DNA of 43,655 bases from NCBI GenBank assembly GCA_012518075.1, contig JAAYTG010000106.1:1-43655 (forward strand), read 5' to 3'. A program made the translations under genes and the position numbers. Shown here piece after piece: positions 33,579-43,595 of this stretch; the stretch's first letter is position 1; every line of letters begins with the position of its first letter. The stretch comes from Clostridiales bacterium. Its GTDB lineage: Bacteria; Bacillota; Clostridia; Caldicoprobacterales; UBA3941. A model generated the notes under the pieces. It saw only the letters and a program-made list of their open reading frames with translations. It did no database searches and had not been told where the DNA came from.

Positions 33579-34667
33579 ATGAACGGGGAGTTTATTGGTG
33601 CTTTAGAACAGATTGCCAGTGAAAAAGGAATAGATAAGGAAACCTTAGTAGCGGCTATAGAGGCAGCTTTGCAATCCGCATATAAGAAGAACTTTGGAAC
33701 TAGTCAAAACGTAAAAATTAATATTGATAGGTTGACAGGTGTAGTTAAAGTATATGCTATGAAAACTGTTGTGGAAGAGATCAAAGATGAGACACAAGAG
33801 ATTTTATTAGAAGATGCCCGGAACATTGATTTAAAGTATCAACTGGGGGATGTAGTAGATATCGAGGTCACACCTAGAAACTTTGGGCGTATTGCGGCTC
33901 AGAATGCTAAGCAGGTAGTAATACAGCGGATAAGAGAGGCTGAGAGGACCCTTACATATGAAAAGTTTATTGAGAGGGAAAACGAGATAATGTCCTGCAT
34001 AGTTCAACGAGCAGAACGCAGAAATGTATTCGTTGACCTAGACCAAGCAGAAGGCATTATGCCTTATAACGAACAGATTCCGAGCGAACGCTATAAGGTA
34101 AATGACCGTTTGATGGTGTATATAGCTGAGGTAAAGATGACCAATAAAGGGCCTCAGATCATAGTTTCAAGGACTCATCCTAATTTAGTAAAGAGACTTT
34201 TTGAGAGGGAGGTACCGGAAATTATCCGCGGCGAGGTCATAATTAAAAACATTGCTCGCGAGGCCGGTTCTAGGACCAAAATAGCTGTTTTTGCCCAGCA
34301 CCCAAGTATTGATCCTGTAGGTGCATGTGTTGGTCAACATGGTATAAGGGTACAGCACGTGGTTGATGAGTTAAGAGGAGAGAAAATAGATGTAATCCGG
34401 TGGAGCGACGACCCAAGGGAATTTATTGGCAGCGCCTTAAGTCCGGCTAAAATCCTAAATGTTCAAATAAATGAGGAAGAAAAATCCGCCAGGGTCATAG
34501 TTCCCGATGACCAACTTTCTCTCGCTATCGGTAAAGAGGGACAGAACGCAAGGTTGGCAGCTAAATTAACCGGATGGAAGATTGATATCAAAAGCATATC
34601 CCAAATGGAACAGATTGAGAATACTCTAGAAGGGGATTTGGTAGAAAAAGAAGAAGATATGGAATAG
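33579..34667 (+). CDS. nusA: Transcription termination/antitermination factor NusA
   Basis: NusA binds RNA polymerase and controls pausing, termination and antitermination. The 362-residue product has the N-terminal polymerase-binding domain (1-125, with [14 protein letters not shown]), an S1 domain (about 132-200), and two KH domains (about 205-345: [20 protein letters not shown] and [19 protein letters not shown]). It lacks the C-terminal acidic repeats of E. coli, normal for Firmicutes. A GAGGAGGAG site precedes the ATG. Confidence 0.98.
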   Translation: MNGEFIGALEQIASEKGIDKETLVAAIEAALQSAYKKNFGTSQNVKINIDRLTGVVKVYAMKTVVEEIKDETQEILLEDARNIDLKYQLGDVVDIEVTPRNFGRIAAQNAKQVVIQRIREAERTLTYEKFIERENEIMSCIVQRAERRNVFVDLDQAEGIMPYNEQIPSERYKVNDRLMVYIAEVKMTNKGPQIIVSRTHPNLVKRLFEREVPEIIRGEVIIKNIAREAGSRTKIAVFAQHPSIDPVGACVGQHGIRVQHVVDELRGEKIDVIRWSDDPREFIGSALSPAKILNVQINEEEKSARVIVPDDQLSLAIGKEGQNARLAAKLTGWKIDIKSISQMEQIENTLEGDLVEKEEDME

Positions 34668-34678
34668 GAGGATCTGCC

Positions 34679-34954
34679 TTGAAGAGAAGAAAGGTTCCTT
34701 TAAGGATGTGTGTTGGCTGTAGAGAAATGAAGCCTAAAAAAGAATTAGTAAGAGTGGTTAGGGATCCAGAAGGTGAAATCAGCATTGATTTAAGGGGTAA
34801 AAAGGCTGGTCGCGGAGCCTATATATGTAGGGCGCCAGATTGCCTAGTAAAAACTAAGACTAATCGAATGTTAGAGCGATCATTCAACCAAAAAATACCG
34901 GACGAGATTTATGAGAAGCTAATTAGACAGATGAATGAAGGTGAGGAGAATTAA
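34679..34954 (+). CDS. ylxR: YlxR family RNA-binding protein
   Basis: The 91-residue product has the YlxR (DUF448) motif [20 protein letters not shown] near the N-terminus and [15 protein letters not shown], with paired cysteines. It starts at TTG 34679 with TAGGAGGA upstream. YlxR is a small nucleic-acid-binding protein nearly always found between nusA and infB. A link with RNase P has been proposed in Bacillus. Overlaps the next gene by about 20 bases. Confidence 0.95.
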   Translation: MKRRKVPLRMCVGCREMKPKKELVRVVRDPEGEISIDLRGKKAGRGAYICRAPDCLVKTKTNRMLERSFNQKIPDEIYEKLIRQMNEGEEN

Positions 34955-35279
34955 CGATAGAGTGTATCAATTGATTGGGCTGGCAAAACGAGCCGGAAGA
35001 CTAGTCTCTGGCTCATATGCCGTCGAAAAAGCCATTAAATCAGGCAAAGCCCAATTAGTTATTTTAAGCCATGAGGCTTCATCCAATACCATAAAAAAGT
35101 TTTTAGACATGTGCAAGTACAGAGGAATAGATATAATTAGATTTGGAGATAGGCAAGATTTAGGCCAGAGTATTGGCAAACCAGAGCGCATTGTTTTAGC
35201 TATAATAGATCCTGCTTTTAAGAATATGATATTGGGTGCATTACCATCATCTATAATAAATATGGGGGTGAGTGATTGA
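34935..35279 (+). CDS. ylxQ: YlxQ, L7Ae-family ribosomal/kink-turn RNA-binding protein
   Basis: The product (up to 114 residues) is an L7Ae/L30e-type protein: [32 protein letters not shown] followed by [19 protein letters not shown] (short blocks of the family core). It likely binds kink-turn RNA. The start is unclear: ATG 34935 lies inside ylxR with little ribosome-site support, while a good GAGGAG at 34943-34948 favours GTG 34962, giving [12 protein letters not shown]. Its stop overlaps the infB start region. Confidence 0.92.
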   Translation: MKVRRINDRVYQLIGLAKRAGRLVSGSYAVEKAIKSGKAQLVILSHEASSNTIKKFLDMCKYRGIDIIRFGDRQDLGQSIGKPERIVLAIIDPAFKNMILGALPSSIINMGVSD

Positions 35280-37630
35280 TGTCGAAGATCAATGTATACG
35301 CAACAGCTAAGAAAGTTACAAAAGGTGCCAGGGACCTGTTGGAAGATTTGGCTGAGGTAAAGAAGGATATTGATGGATATAAGAAGACTATACAAAAGCT
35401 CAGGGACAAGCTAAATGATGAAGTAAGGGAAAAAGAATTTAAAGAAAAGGAAAAAGCTCAAAAACTTGAAGAAGAAAAACGAAAGAGACAGGAAGAAATA
35501 AAGCGGAAAGAGATAGAGAGAGCTAAGGAAGAATTAAGGCGACAAGAAGAAGAAAAAGCAAAAAAAGAATTAGAAAAAAGAGAGGCAAAGAAAGCTGTAC
35601 AAGACGAAAGAGGGATAAAAACAGGCCAAAGGTCTACGCAAACACAATTGCATGATATCGAATTCAAGGATCCTAAGCTAATCCAGGCACAAGGTTTGAA
35701 GGGACAGGATAGTCCACGTGTAAGCAAGGATGAAGACCAGATGCATAGAAGAAGGGGACGTAAAAGCAAAAAGGATCGCTGGGAAGAAAACCAATTGAAG
35801 CCTAGGTCCCAAAAGCCCAAAAACAGCAAGGCGGCAAGTAAAAAAAGACAGGAAAAGACTGAAATGATACCGGAAAGGAAAAAGGCTATTGTTATGGGTG
35901 AGATAATATCAATAAAAGAATTGTCAGAGAAAATTGGAGTGCCGGCAACGGAGATTATGAAAAAGTTAATGGGCCTGGGTATTTTGGCTACCATAAATCA
36001 AGACTTAGATTATGAAACTGCAGCTATAGTATCCGCAGAATTTGGGATTCAACTGGAACAAAAAGCAAGCAGGAGCTTTGAAGAATTATTAATAGATGAA
36101 GATATGGAGGACGATCCTTCGACCTTAGTAACCCGTCCACCTATCGTTACCGTAATGGGTCATGTTGATCACGGAAAAACATCCTTGCTGGATGCCATTA
36201 GAAGCGCAAGGGTGACAGCTCAGGAAGCTGGTGGTATAACTCAACACATAGGTGCTTATACTGTAAAGGTAGACGATAAACCTATTACATTCTTAGACAC
36301 ACCTGGCCATGAAGCCTTTACTTCTATGAGGGCTAGGGGAGCTCAGGTAACTGATATTGCTATACTGGTTGTGGCTGCCAATGACGGGGTTATGCCTCAA
36401 ACTGTAGAGGCAATTAATCATGCTAAGGAAGCGGGAGTACCTATTCTGGTTGCAATAAACAAAATTGATGTAACAGGCGCCAATCCCGATAGGGTTAAGC
36501 AAGAATTGACCGAGCATGATCTAATAGTTGAGGAATGGGGAGGGGACACTATAGCCGTTCCTGTTTCAGCCCTTCATAAAGAGGGTATTGATAACCTATT
36601 GGAAATGGTTCTTTTACTGGCTGAAATGCAGGAATTAAAGGCCAATCCCAATCGTCTAGCCAAGGGAACTATAATAGAGGCCGAGCTGGATAGAGGAAGA
36701 GGCCCTGTAGCCACTGTCCTAGTCCAAAAAGGGACCCTGAAAGTAGGAGATTCTATTGTAGCAGGTACTGCTTATGGTAGAGTTCGAGCTATGATGGATC
36801 ATAGAGGTAAAAGACTTAAAAAGGCTGGACCATCCACCCCTGTTCAAGTCTTAGGATTAACAGAAGTTCCTGAAGCTGGAGACATTATGCATTGTGTTAA
36901 GGATGATAAACTCGCTAAACAGGTGGCCGAGGAACGGAAGTTGAAGGCCAAGGAGCAGCAGATTAGAGCTTCCTCCAAATTGTCATTGGATGAACTATTT
37001 AGCAAGATAAAGGAAGGGGAAGTTAAGGATCTAAATCTCATTATTAAAGCTGATGTTCAAGGGTCCGTAGAAGCAGTCAAGCAATCCCTGGAGAAACTGT
37101 CCAATGAGGAAGTGAGAGTAAAGGCTATCCATGGAGGTGTAGGGGCCATAAACGAGTCAGACGTTATGCTGGCTACGGCTTCCAATGCTATTATTATCGG
37201 ATTTAACGTAAGACCTTCTGCAGGCGCTTCTGAACTAGCAAGCAAGGAAAAAATTGATATTAGGACCTATAGAGTCATATATAATGCTATTGAAGATATT
37301 GAAGCAGCTATGAAGGGTATGTTAGACCCAGAATATAAAGAAGTAATAATAGGGCATGCAGAGGTAAGGGAAACCTTTAAAGTACCGGGCGCTGGAGTGG
37401 TTGCTGGATCTTATGTAACCGATGGAAAGATCCTGAGAAATGCTGATGCTCGTATAGTCCGTAATGGTATTGTCATCTACGAAGGGAAAATTGAATCCCT
37501 AAGACGCTTTAAAGATGACGTAAGGGAAGTAGCCTCTGGATACGAATGTGGTATAAGCTTAGAAAACTTTAATGATATAAAAGAAGAAGATATAATTGAA
37601 GTATCAATACAGGAAGAGATTAAAAAATAA
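35279..37630 (+). CDS. infB: Translation initiation factor IF-2
   Basis: IF-2 is the GTPase that brings initiator tRNA to the 30S subunit. From ATG 35279 (GGGGGTGA site; a TTG lies one codon before) it has 783 residues. The N-terminal IF2_N unit is followed by a Lys/Glu/Arg-rich coiled coil (about 38-110), a basic linker, and a second IF2_N unit ([22 protein letters not shown], about 208-260). The G domain has [17 protein letters not shown] near 290, DTPGHEAF and NKID. Two beta-barrel domains and the tRNA-binding C-terminus complete it. The charged N-terminus produces a long antisense shadow ORF that is not real. Confidence 0.98.
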   Translation: MSKINVYATAKKVTKGARDLLEDLAEVKKDIDGYKKTIQKLRDKLNDEVREKEFKEKEKAQKLEEEKRKRQEEIKRKEIERAKEELRRQEEEKAKKELEKREAKKAVQDERGIKTGQRSTQTQLHDIEFKDPKLIQAQGLKGQDSPRVSKDEDQMHRRRGRKSKKDRWEENQLKPRSQKPKNSKAASKKRQEKTEMIPERKKAIVMGEIISIKELSEKIGVPATEIMKKLMGLGILATINQDLDYETAAIVSAEFGIQLEQKASRSFEELLIDEDMEDDPSTLVTRPPIVTVMGHVDHGKTSLLDAIRSARVTAQEAGGITQHIGAYTVKVDDKPITFLDTPGHEAFTSMRARGAQVTDIAILVVAANDGVMPQTVEAINHAKEAGVPILVAINKIDVTGANPDRVKQELTEHDLIVEEWGGDTIAVPVSALHKEGIDNLLEMVLLLAEMQELKANPNRLAKGTIIEAELDRGRGPVATVLVQKGTLKVGDSIVAGTAYGRVRAMMDHRGKRLKKAGPSTPVQVLGLTEVPEAGDIMHCVKDDKLAKQVAEERKLKAKEQQIRASSKLSLDELFSKIKEGEVKDLNLIIKADVQGSVEAVKQSLEKLSNEEVRVKAIHGGVGAINESDVMLATASNAIIIGFNVRPSAGASELASKEKIDIRTYRVIYNAIEDIEAAMKGMLDPEYKEVIIGHAEVRETFKVPGAGVVAGSYVTDGKILRNADARIVRNGIVIYEGKIESLRRFKDDVREVASGYECGISLENFNDIKEEDIIEVSIQEEIKK

Positions 37631-37669
37631 AGTATATTTTAGGATAATATTGAAAAGCAGGTGGATAAT

Positions 37670-38041
37670 GTGAAGCATCAGAGAATAGGCAGGATATCTG
37701 AAGAAGTCAAAAAGGAAATAAGTAGAATTATTCGGGAAGATGTAAAGGATCCGCGTATTGGACAAATGGCTTCCATTCTTCGTGCTGATGTATCTGGAGA
37801 CCTACGTCATGCCAAAATATATGTGAGTGTTCTAGGGAATGAACAAGAAAAGACATCAACTATGGAAGGGCTTGGTAGGGCCGCTGGCTTTATAAGAAAG
37901 GAACTGGGCAGAGCACTTGCTATTAGGTATGTGCCAGAGCTTACCTTTATTTTAGATACCTCTATAGAATACAGTGTAGACATTAGCAAGAAGATAATGG
38001 AGGTAAAGAGAAAACAGGAGAAATCGAATGGAGAAGAATGA
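37670..38041 (+). CDS. rbfA: Ribosome-binding factor A
   Basis: RbfA binds the immature 30S subunit and supports 16S rRNA 5'-end processing. From GTG 37670 the product is 123 residues, with RIGRISEEVKKEISRIIRE, VKDPRIGQMASILRADVSGD and VPELTFILDTSIEYS. The upstream GTG 37661 gives three more residues, but the AGGTGGA site overlaps it, so 37670 is preferred. It overlaps nrnA by 14 bases. Confidence 0.97.
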   Translation: MKHQRIGRISEEVKKEISRIIREDVKDPRIGQMASILRADVSGDLRHAKIYVSVLGNEQEKTSTMEGLGRAAGFIRKELGRALAIRYVPELTFILDTSIEYSVDISKKIMEVKRKQEKSNGEE

Positions 38042-39005
38042 TTTTGTCAGGTCAGTATTCGACAGTTCTTCTATAGCACTGATAACCCATGTTAACCCCG
38101 ATGGGGATGCTATTGGCAGCTCAATAGCTCTTAAGCATGCCTTAGAAAAGATGGGTAAGCTAGTAGATGTATATTGTCAGGACGATATACCAGATATTTT
38201 TAAATTCTTAGAAGGTGTTGACAGGATAAAAAAAGCAGATGACTTAACAAAGAACTACGATTTGGCTGTAGCTTTGGATTGTAGTGATCGGGAGAGAATG
38301 GGGACTTGCAGCTCTGTTATGGATAGGGCAGATAGATCAGCGAATATAGACCACCACGTAAGTAATACTTTTTATGCTAATATAAATGTGGTAGATGAGA
38401 ATGCTTCAGCTACCGGTGAGATAGTCTTTGAACTGGTTGGCTTATTAGATAATTCTACAAATATAAATATGGCAAGTAAAGCTATAGCAGTTGCTATCTA
38501 TACCGCCATAGCTACGGATACCGGAAGGTTCTCTTTTAGCAATACAAGCCCTAAAACTCATAGGATTGTAGCTAGCTTGATAGAGTGGGGTGTAGATGTA
38601 GACAGGCTGTCCAATCTACTGTTTAAAAGCCATTCTTTCGAATGGGTTAAACTCTTAGGGCTAGTTATAAATACATTGGAGATGTATCGCGATGGAAAGG
38701 TTGCCATAATGCATATTTCCCAAGAGATGATGGATAAGGCAGGGGCTGCTGAAGAAGAGACCGGCGGTATTATCCAATATGCCAAGGATATTTACGGAGT
38801 AGAGCTGGCGGCTGTGCTTAGGGAGATAGACCCATCCACCACAAAGGTAGGGCTTCGATCTGAATCTCTAGTGGATGTAAGTGCTTTAGCTCAAGAATTT
38901 GGCGGTGGTGGTCATAAGCGAGCTGCAGGATATACTATTGAACTACCTATTACTCAGGCCCAAGTAAGTCTAATGGAAGCAATAGACATGCACTTTGAGG
39001 AGTAG
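38028..39005 (+). CDS. nrnA: Bifunctional oligoribonuclease/pAp phosphatase NrnA (DHH family)
   Basis: NrnA degrades very short RNAs (nanoRNA) and 3'-phosphoadenosine 5'-phosphate. The 325-residue product has the DHH metal-binding motifs: His21, Asp25 and Asp27 (THVNPDGDAIGSS), Asp84 (ALDCSDRERMG), and the Asp108-His109-His110 triad (NIDHHVSN). The C-terminal DHHA1 motif GGGGHKRAAGY is also present. AGGAGA lies before the ATG inside rbfA. The order rbfA-nrnA-truB is standard in Firmicutes. Confidence 0.96.
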   Translation: MEKNDFVRSVFDSSSIALITHVNPDGDAIGSSIALKHALEKMGKLVDVYCQDDIPDIFKFLEGVDRIKKADDLTKNYDLAVALDCSDRERMGTCSSVMDRADRSANIDHHVSNTFYANINVVDENASATGEIVFELVGLLDNSTNINMASKAIAVAIYTAIATDTGRFSFSNTSPKTHRIVASLIEWGVDVDRLSNLLFKSHSFEWVKLLGLVINTLEMYRDGKVAIMHISQEMMDKAGAAEEETGGIIQYAKDIYGVELAAVLREIDPSTTKVGLRSESLVDVSALAQEFGGGGHKRAAGYTIELPITQAQVSLMEAIDMHFEE

Positions 39006-39013
39006 TGATAAGA

Positions 39014-39907
39014 TTGAACGGAATTATAAATGTTCTTAAGCCACCGGGCATGACATCTAGCGACGTGGTGGTTTATTTGCGAAGGCTACTAAGGGTTAAA
39101 AAGGTAGGTCATGCAGGAACACTGGATCCTGGGGCAGCAGGTGTATTGCTAATATGCCTTGGGAAAGCTACAAAGATAGCTGATTACATAATGGAAGACA
39201 ACAAAACCTACAGGGGAGAATTGGTGCTAGGTATAGAAACCGATACCCTAGATGGTGATGGTCGTATACTTAATAAAAATCCTAAGATTCCTGATTATTA
39301 TAAGGTAGCAGAAGCTTTTCAAAAGTACAAGGGCGAACTTCTACAGACTCCCCCCATGTATTCAGCTAGGAAATACAAAGGAAAACGATTGTATGAACTG
39401 GCTAGGCAAGGGCAAAAGGTGGAAGTAGCTCCTAGAGCAATAGAGATATTCGAAAACAAAATTTTAAACTACTATCCTCCGGATAGAGTTTTGTTTGAGG
39501 TTACCTGCACTAAGGGGACATATATTAGATCCCTTGCCAGAGATATAGGGGAAACCTTGTGCTGTGGAGCTTATCTTTCCTTTCTAGTTAGATTGTCTAG
39601 TGGGGCATTTACAGCAGAAAGTAGTTTTACCCTACAGGAGATCAAAGCAGCTCTGCAAGAGGGGAATATGGACAAGGTTATAATACCCATGGATAGCGCC
39701 CTATCGAAAATGAAGGCCATTACTCTAAAGGCCCATGTCTTCTCTAAAGTCACAAATGGTAATATTATTAGAATGGATGCGTTAACTTCCAATGTAGAAG
39801 GCATAGGCCAGGAAGAGCTCCTGAGAATTTACTGCCGTGATCAATTTTTGGGATTAGGCTATATTAACTCCAGTAACAAAATACAGATGAGAAAGGTTTT
39901 AATATAG
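39014..39907 (+). CDS. truB: tRNA pseudouridine(55) synthase TruB
   Basis: TruB makes pseudouridine 55 in the T-loop of tRNA. From TTG 39014 the product is 297 residues starting MNGIINVLKPPGMTSSDVV, with the catalytic Asp38 in VGHAGTLDPGAAGVL. YRGELVLGIETDTLDGDG, PPMYSARKYKGKRLYELAR and TKGTYIRSLARDIGE are also seen. An earlier GTG 39005 sits next to the GAGGAG site, too close to be used, so TTG 39014 (10 bases after) is preferred. ribF follows after 8 bases. Confidence 0.97.
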   Translation: MNGIINVLKPPGMTSSDVVVYLRRLLRVKKVGHAGTLDPGAAGVLLICLGKATKIADYIMEDNKTYRGELVLGIETDTLDGDGRILNKNPKIPDYYKVAEAFQKYKGELLQTPPMYSARKYKGKRLYELARQGQKVEVAPRAIEIFENKILNYYPPDRVLFEVTCTKGTYIRSLARDIGETLCCGAYLSFLVRLSSGAFTAESSFTLQEIKAALQEGNMDKVIIPMDSALSKMKAITLKAHVFSKVTNGNIIRMDALTSNVEGIGQEELLRIYCRDQFLGLGYINSSNKIQMRKVLI

Positions 39908-39915
39908 GATAGAAA

Positions 39916-40848
39916 ATGCGAGTAATTTTTAATATAGATAAACAGTATAGATTGGATAAACCTACAGCCATTGCTTTGGGAACCTTTGATGGAATTCATA
40001 TTGGGCATCAGATGCTAGTTCAGCAGCTAGAATTTATTCAAAAAGTTACAGGCTCTTGTGCACTAGTTTATACCTTTTTAAACAATCCTATGGAACTTTT
40101 AACCCCGGAAAAAGCACCAACTAAAATCATGACTATAGGGGAAAGAATATCAAAACTTAAATCATTTGCTAGCATTGATTGCTTGGTACTCAATCCTTTT
40201 GATAAGGAACTAGCCTCCATGCAACCTGAGAATTTCATAGATATGCTTATTAGCTACTATAATGTAAAAAATATGGTAGTAGGATATGATTTTAAATTTG
40301 GCCGATTAGGCAGTGGTAATATTGAACTGCTAAAAGAGCTGAGTGAAAAGTATGGGTTTGAATTAGTGGTGGTTCCCCCCTTGTCTCTAGGAGGAGAGGC
40401 CATAAGTAGTAGTTTAATTCGCCGTCTTATTCAAGAGGGAGAGTTGGGAAAAGTCTCCATGTATCTTGGACATCCTTACACAATTAGCGGTAAGATAGTC
40501 CATGGATTTGGAAGGGGAAAGAAACTAGGTTTTCCTACTGCAAATCTTCAATTTGATCCTCAAAAGTCTATCCCCAAATATGGGATTTATCTCACTAGGA
40601 TAAAAATAGATGGTCTTTACCATTGGGGGGTGACTAATGTAGGCATTAATCCCACCTTTAATCAGGAGGGTCTATTTATAGAAACCTATATTTTGGATTA
40701 TAATGATCAAATATATGGCTCTAAGGTTAAAGTTGAATTTCTTAAGCGTATACGAGATGAAATAAGGTTCTCAAATATAGAAGATCTAAAAGCACAAATA
40801 GCTAAGGATATAGAATGGGCAAAAAACTACGTTTACAAATTTAGATGA
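39916..40848 (+). CDS. ribF: Bifunctional riboflavin kinase/FAD synthetase
   Basis: RibF phosphorylates riboflavin to FMN and adenylates it to FAD. The 310-residue product has the N-terminal nucleotidyl-transferase fold (ALGTFDGIHIGHQMLV near 22, VVGYDFKFGRLGSGN) and the C-terminal kinase domain (VHGFGRGKKLGFPTANLQF, YGIYLTRI, WGVTNVGINPTF). The ribosome site before ATG 39916 is weak (GGATAGAA). Its last bases overlap the candidate rpsO promoter. Confidence 0.97.
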   Translation: MRVIFNIDKQYRLDKPTAIALGTFDGIHIGHQMLVQQLEFIQKVTGSCALVYTFLNNPMELLTPEKAPTKIMTIGERISKLKSFASIDCLVLNPFDKELASMQPENFIDMLISYYNVKNMVVGYDFKFGRLGSGNIELLKELSEKYGFELVVVPPLSLGGEAISSSLIRRLIQEGELGKVSMYLGHPYTISGKIVHGFGRGKKLGFPTANLQFDPQKSIPKYGIYLTRIKIDGLYHWGVTNVGINPTFNQEGLFIETYILDYNDQIYGSKVKVEFLKRIRDEIRFSNIEDLKAQIAKDIEWAKNYVYKFR

Positions 40849-40860
40849 ATGTGATAAAAT
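40832..40860 (+). promoter_or_regulatory. Sigma-A promoter for rpsO
   Basis: TTTACA (40832-40837) and TAAAAT (40855-40860) are spaced by 17 bases, each matching five of six consensus positions. It begins inside the end of ribF. Predicted start near 40867 gives a leader of about 98 bases before rpsO. Confidence 0.75.
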
Positions 40861-40892
40861 AACAAGGTAATTTGATAGCTGTTCAACCATCT

Positions 40893-40927
40893 TCTTGGTC
40901 TAGCGCTCCTCCAGCGTTTTACTAAGA
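40893..40927 (+). promoter_or_regulatory. rpsO leader hairpin with an anti-Shine-Dalgarno loop
   Basis: TCTTGGT (40893-40899) pairs with ACTAAGA (40921-40927). After a small internal loop, AGCGCT (40902-40907) pairs with AGCGTT (40913-40918), with one G-U. The CCTCC loop region, read as CTCCTC at 40906-40911, can pair six bases with GAGGAG (40948-40953) of the rpsO ribosome site, forming a pseudoknot that would block it. S15 is known to repress its own mRNA in several bacteria, including by a pseudoknot in E. coli. That role here is inferred. Confidence 0.55.
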
Positions 40928-40964
40928 TTATGGGGGTACTTAAAATTGAGGAGGTGAAGGACTT

Positions 40965-41228
40965 ATGGATAAAGCTAAAAAAAGTCAGATCATTGAGGAA
41001 TATAAGCTACATGACGGGGATACTGGGTCGCCTGAAGTTCAGATTGCTATTCTTACTGATCGAATAAATCATCTTAATGAGCATCTAAAAATTCATAAAA
41101 AGGATCATCATTCAAGGAGAGGTTTGTTGATGATGGTTGGTAGGAGAAGAGGATTGCTCAACTATTTGATGAAAAAAGACATAGAAAGATATAGAGCTAT
41201 TATCGAAAGATTAGGATTAAGAAAGTAA
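40965..41228 (+). CDS. rpsO: 30S ribosomal protein S15
   Basis: S15 binds the central domain of 16S rRNA early in 30S assembly. The 87-residue product has the normal pattern: [54 protein letters not shown] (short parts of the family signature) and a final RLGLRK. GAGGAGGTGAAGG lies before the ATG. It is set off by its own promoter and terminator. Confidence 0.99.
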   Translation: MDKAKKSQIIEEYKLHDGDTGSPEVQIAILTDRINHLNEHLKIHKKDHHSRRGLLMMVGRRRGLLNYLMKKDIERYRAIIERLGLRK

Positions 41229-41233
41229 AATTT

Positions 41234-41260
41234 GGAGCGGGGTATGACCGCTCCTTTGTT
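41234..41260 (+). terminator. Intrinsic terminator after rpsO
   Basis: GGAGCGG (41234-41240) pairs perfectly with CCGCTCC (41248-41254) over a 7-base loop, followed by TTTGTT. AAATTT flanks extend the stem slightly. The U-run is short and broken, so termination may be partial and allow some reading into pnp. Confidence 0.75.
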
Positions 41261-41303
41261 CTAATTTAGTGAACTTAGTACATAGGATTCAAGTCCGCGT
41301 TGT

Positions 41304-41334
41304 TTTACTTTATGGTGGGAATACTAATTATAAA
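41304..41334 (+). promoter_or_regulatory. Weak candidate promoter for pnp
   Basis: TTTACT (41304-41309) and TATAAA (41329-41334) match four and five consensus positions, but the 19-base spacing is long. A promoter is plausible because a terminator follows rpsO. Other weak -10-like sequences overlap, so the exact site is uncertain. Confidence 0.3.
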
Positions 41335-41375
41335 TTAACTGAGATCACTGTATATTCTGAAAGGAGAATTAATGG

Positions 41376-43559
41376 ATGGATTATAAGGTGTACTCTACAG
41401 AGTTGGCTGGAAGCACAATAACTGTAGAAATAGGTAGATTTGGAGAACAAGCAAACGGAGCTTGTACGGTAAGATGTGGTGATACAGTAGTTTTTGTATC
41501 TGCTACTGGCTCAAAAGAACCTCGGGAGGGAATTGATTTTTTTCCTCTGAGTGTAGATTTTGAAGAAAAACTCTATGCAGTTGGGAGGATTCCCGGTGGT
41601 TTTATCAAAAGGGAAGGTCGCCCCACAGAAAAAGCAATTCTAATATCTAGGCTTATAGATAGGCCTATCAGACCCCTATTTCCTGATGGATACCGAAACG
41701 ATGTACAAATAGTGGCTATGCCCTTGTCTGTTGATCCAGAGTATCCTCCGGATATTTTTGCTATGCTTGGTTCTTCCATCGCTCTATCCATATCAGACTT
41801 ACCATTTATGGGGCCAACGGGTTCAGTAATAGTAGGTCTAGTAGATGGGGAGTTTGTTATTAATCCTGTGTCCGAGCAAAGGGAAAAAAGTTCGATGAAT
41901 TTAGTTGTTGCTGGCACAAAGGATGCTATTATGATGGTGGAAGCAAATGCTACAGAGGTTTCAGAGGATCAAATTCTGGAGGCCATTATGTTCGGTCATG
42001 AACACATAAAACAATTGGTGGAATTTCAAGAAAAGATCGTCCAAGAGGTAGGTAAAGAAAAAATAGAGTTCAGGCCAGAGGATATAGATAGTGAGCTGGA
42101 GTCCAAAGTAAGGGAATTTGCCTTTGAAAAAACAAAGGAAGCCGTTAAAGCCTTCGAAAAGCAAACTAGAGAAGCCAGTCTGGAAAAAGTTGAAATAGAA
42201 ACTCAGGAGTTTTTTTCCGAGGTATTTCCTGAACAGGAAAAGGAGATAAATAGTGTCCTTGAGACCATTAAGAAAGAAGTCGTAAGATCCATGATTTTAA
42301 ATGAGGGTATACGACCTGATGGAAGAGGTCCATCTGACATCAGACCTATTACTTGTGAAGTAGGAATGCTACCAAGAACCCATGGTTCAGGTTTTTTCAA
42401 AAGAGGACAAACCCATGTCTTGACTGCTTGTACCCTTGGACCTATGGCTGATGTACAGATTCTGGATGGCTTATGGGAAGATGAAAGTAAACGTTATATG
42501 CACCACTATAATTTTCCACCCTATAGTGTTGGGGAAACTAGACCCATGAGAGGGCCAGGTAGAAGGGAAATTGGTCATGGTGCATTAGCTGAGAAAGCAT
42601 TGGAACCTATTATTCCAAGTGAAGAGGAGTTTCCTTATGCCCTACGCCTGGTTTCTGAGGTGATGAGTTCCAATGGTTCATCCTCTATGGCTAGTGTATG
42701 TGGAAGTTCTTTGGCCTTGATGGACGCAGGAGTACCTATAAAAGCACCGGTATCAGGTATAGCCATGGGTTTAATTAAGGATGATGAAACCAATCGAGTA
42801 ACCATATTGTCTGACATACAGGGACTGGAAGACTTTTTGGGAGATATGGACTTTAAGGTAGCAGGAACATCAAAAGGTGTTACAGCTATTCAGATGGATA
42901 TTAAGATTAAGGGAATAGATAAAGAAATCCTAGCTAATGCCTTAGAAGCTGCCAAAGAAGGACGCATGTTTATAATGGAAAAAATGCTTGAATGCATAAG
43001 CCAGCCAAGAGAGGAACTATCTGCCTATGCTCCTAAGATCATAACCACAACAATACATCCAGATAAGATTAGAGATGTTATTGGACCTGGAGGCAAGGTG
43101 ATCAATGGAATTATTGCCGAGACGGGTGTAAAAATCGATATTGAAGATGATGGGCATGTATTTATATATTCCCCGAACCAAGAAGATGCAAAACGGGCCT
43201 TTAAAATGGTTGAAGATATTACCAAAGATGCCGAGGTTGGGAAGACCTATAACGGTAAGGTTATGAGAATAATGAACTTTGGTGCCTTTGTAGAAATCCT
43301 ACCAGGCAAGGAAGGACTAGTTCCCATATCCAAATTGGCCCATGAATATGTGAATAAGGTTGAAGACGTGGTAAAAGTAGGGGATGAAATAACCGTTAAG
43401 GTCACCGATATAGATGATCAGGGAAGAATAAATCTCTCCAGAAAGGCCGCTCTCCCTCCACCAGAAGGCCCAAAATCCTCAGATGATAACAGAAGAGGTA
43501 AGAATAGAAATGACAGAACAAAGGGAAGATCTTTTAGAAAAGATTCTCGTAGAAACTAA
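41376..43559 (+). CDS. pnp: Polyribonucleotide nucleotidyltransferase (PNPase)
   Basis: PNPase degrades RNA 3' to 5' by phosphorolysis. The 727-residue product has two RNase PH domains: the first at about 10-145 ([21 protein letters not shown]), the second at about 310-545 ([53 protein letters not shown] with the catalytic Asp). A KH domain ([20 protein letters not shown]) and an S1 domain ([21 protein letters not shown]) follow, then a basic Asn/Arg-rich tail. AAGGAGA precedes ATG 41376. ATG 41372 is out of frame and stops at once. Confidence 0.98.
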   Translation: MDYKVYSTELAGSTITVEIGRFGEQANGACTVRCGDTVVFVSATGSKEPREGIDFFPLSVDFEEKLYAVGRIPGGFIKREGRPTEKAILISRLIDRPIRPLFPDGYRNDVQIVAMPLSVDPEYPPDIFAMLGSSIALSISDLPFMGPTGSVIVGLVDGEFVINPVSEQREKSSMNLVVAGTKDAIMMVEANATEVSEDQILEAIMFGHEHIKQLVEFQEKIVQEVGKEKIEFRPEDIDSELESKVREFAFEKTKEAVKAFEKQTREASLEKVEIETQEFFSEVFPEQEKEINSVLETIKKEVVRSMILNEGIRPDGRGPSDIRPITCEVGMLPRTHGSGFFKRGQTHVLTACTLGPMADVQILDGLWEDESKRYMHHYNFPPYSVGETRPMRGPGRREIGHGALAEKALEPIIPSEEEFPYALRLVSEVMSSNGSSSMASVCGSSLALMDAGVPIKAPVSGIAMGLIKDDETNRVTILSDIQGLEDFLGDMDFKVAGTSKGVTAIQMDIKIKGIDKEILANALEAAKEGRMFIMEKMLECISQPREELSAYAPKIITTTIHPDKIRDVIGPGGKVINGIIAETGVKIDIEDDGHVFIYSPNQEDAKRAFKMVEDITKDAEVGKTYNGKVMRIMNFGAFVEILPGKEGLVPISKLAHEYVNKVEDVVKVGDEITVKVTDIDDQGRINLSRKAALPPPEGPKSSDDNRRGKNRNDRTKGRSFRKDSRRN

Positions 43560-43561
43560 TT

Positions 43562-43595
43562 AAAAAACATAAACTTTTATAAGTTTATGTTTTTT
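43562..43595. terminator. Bidirectional intrinsic terminator after pnp
   Basis: Bases 43562-43576 (six As then CATAAACTT) are the exact reverse complement of 43581-43595, with a TTAT loop. The right arm ends in six Ts, and the left begins with six As, so it can stop transcription from either side. The remaining 60 bases of the window hold no recognisable gene start. Confidence 0.9.

Noticed and set aside
35458-35994. 178-codon open frame on the minus strand opposite infB
   Set aside because: It is the mirror of the Lys/Glu-rich IF-2 coiled coil, giving a Ser/Phe/Leu-rich sequence with no motif or ribosome site. It lies fully inside a certain gene.
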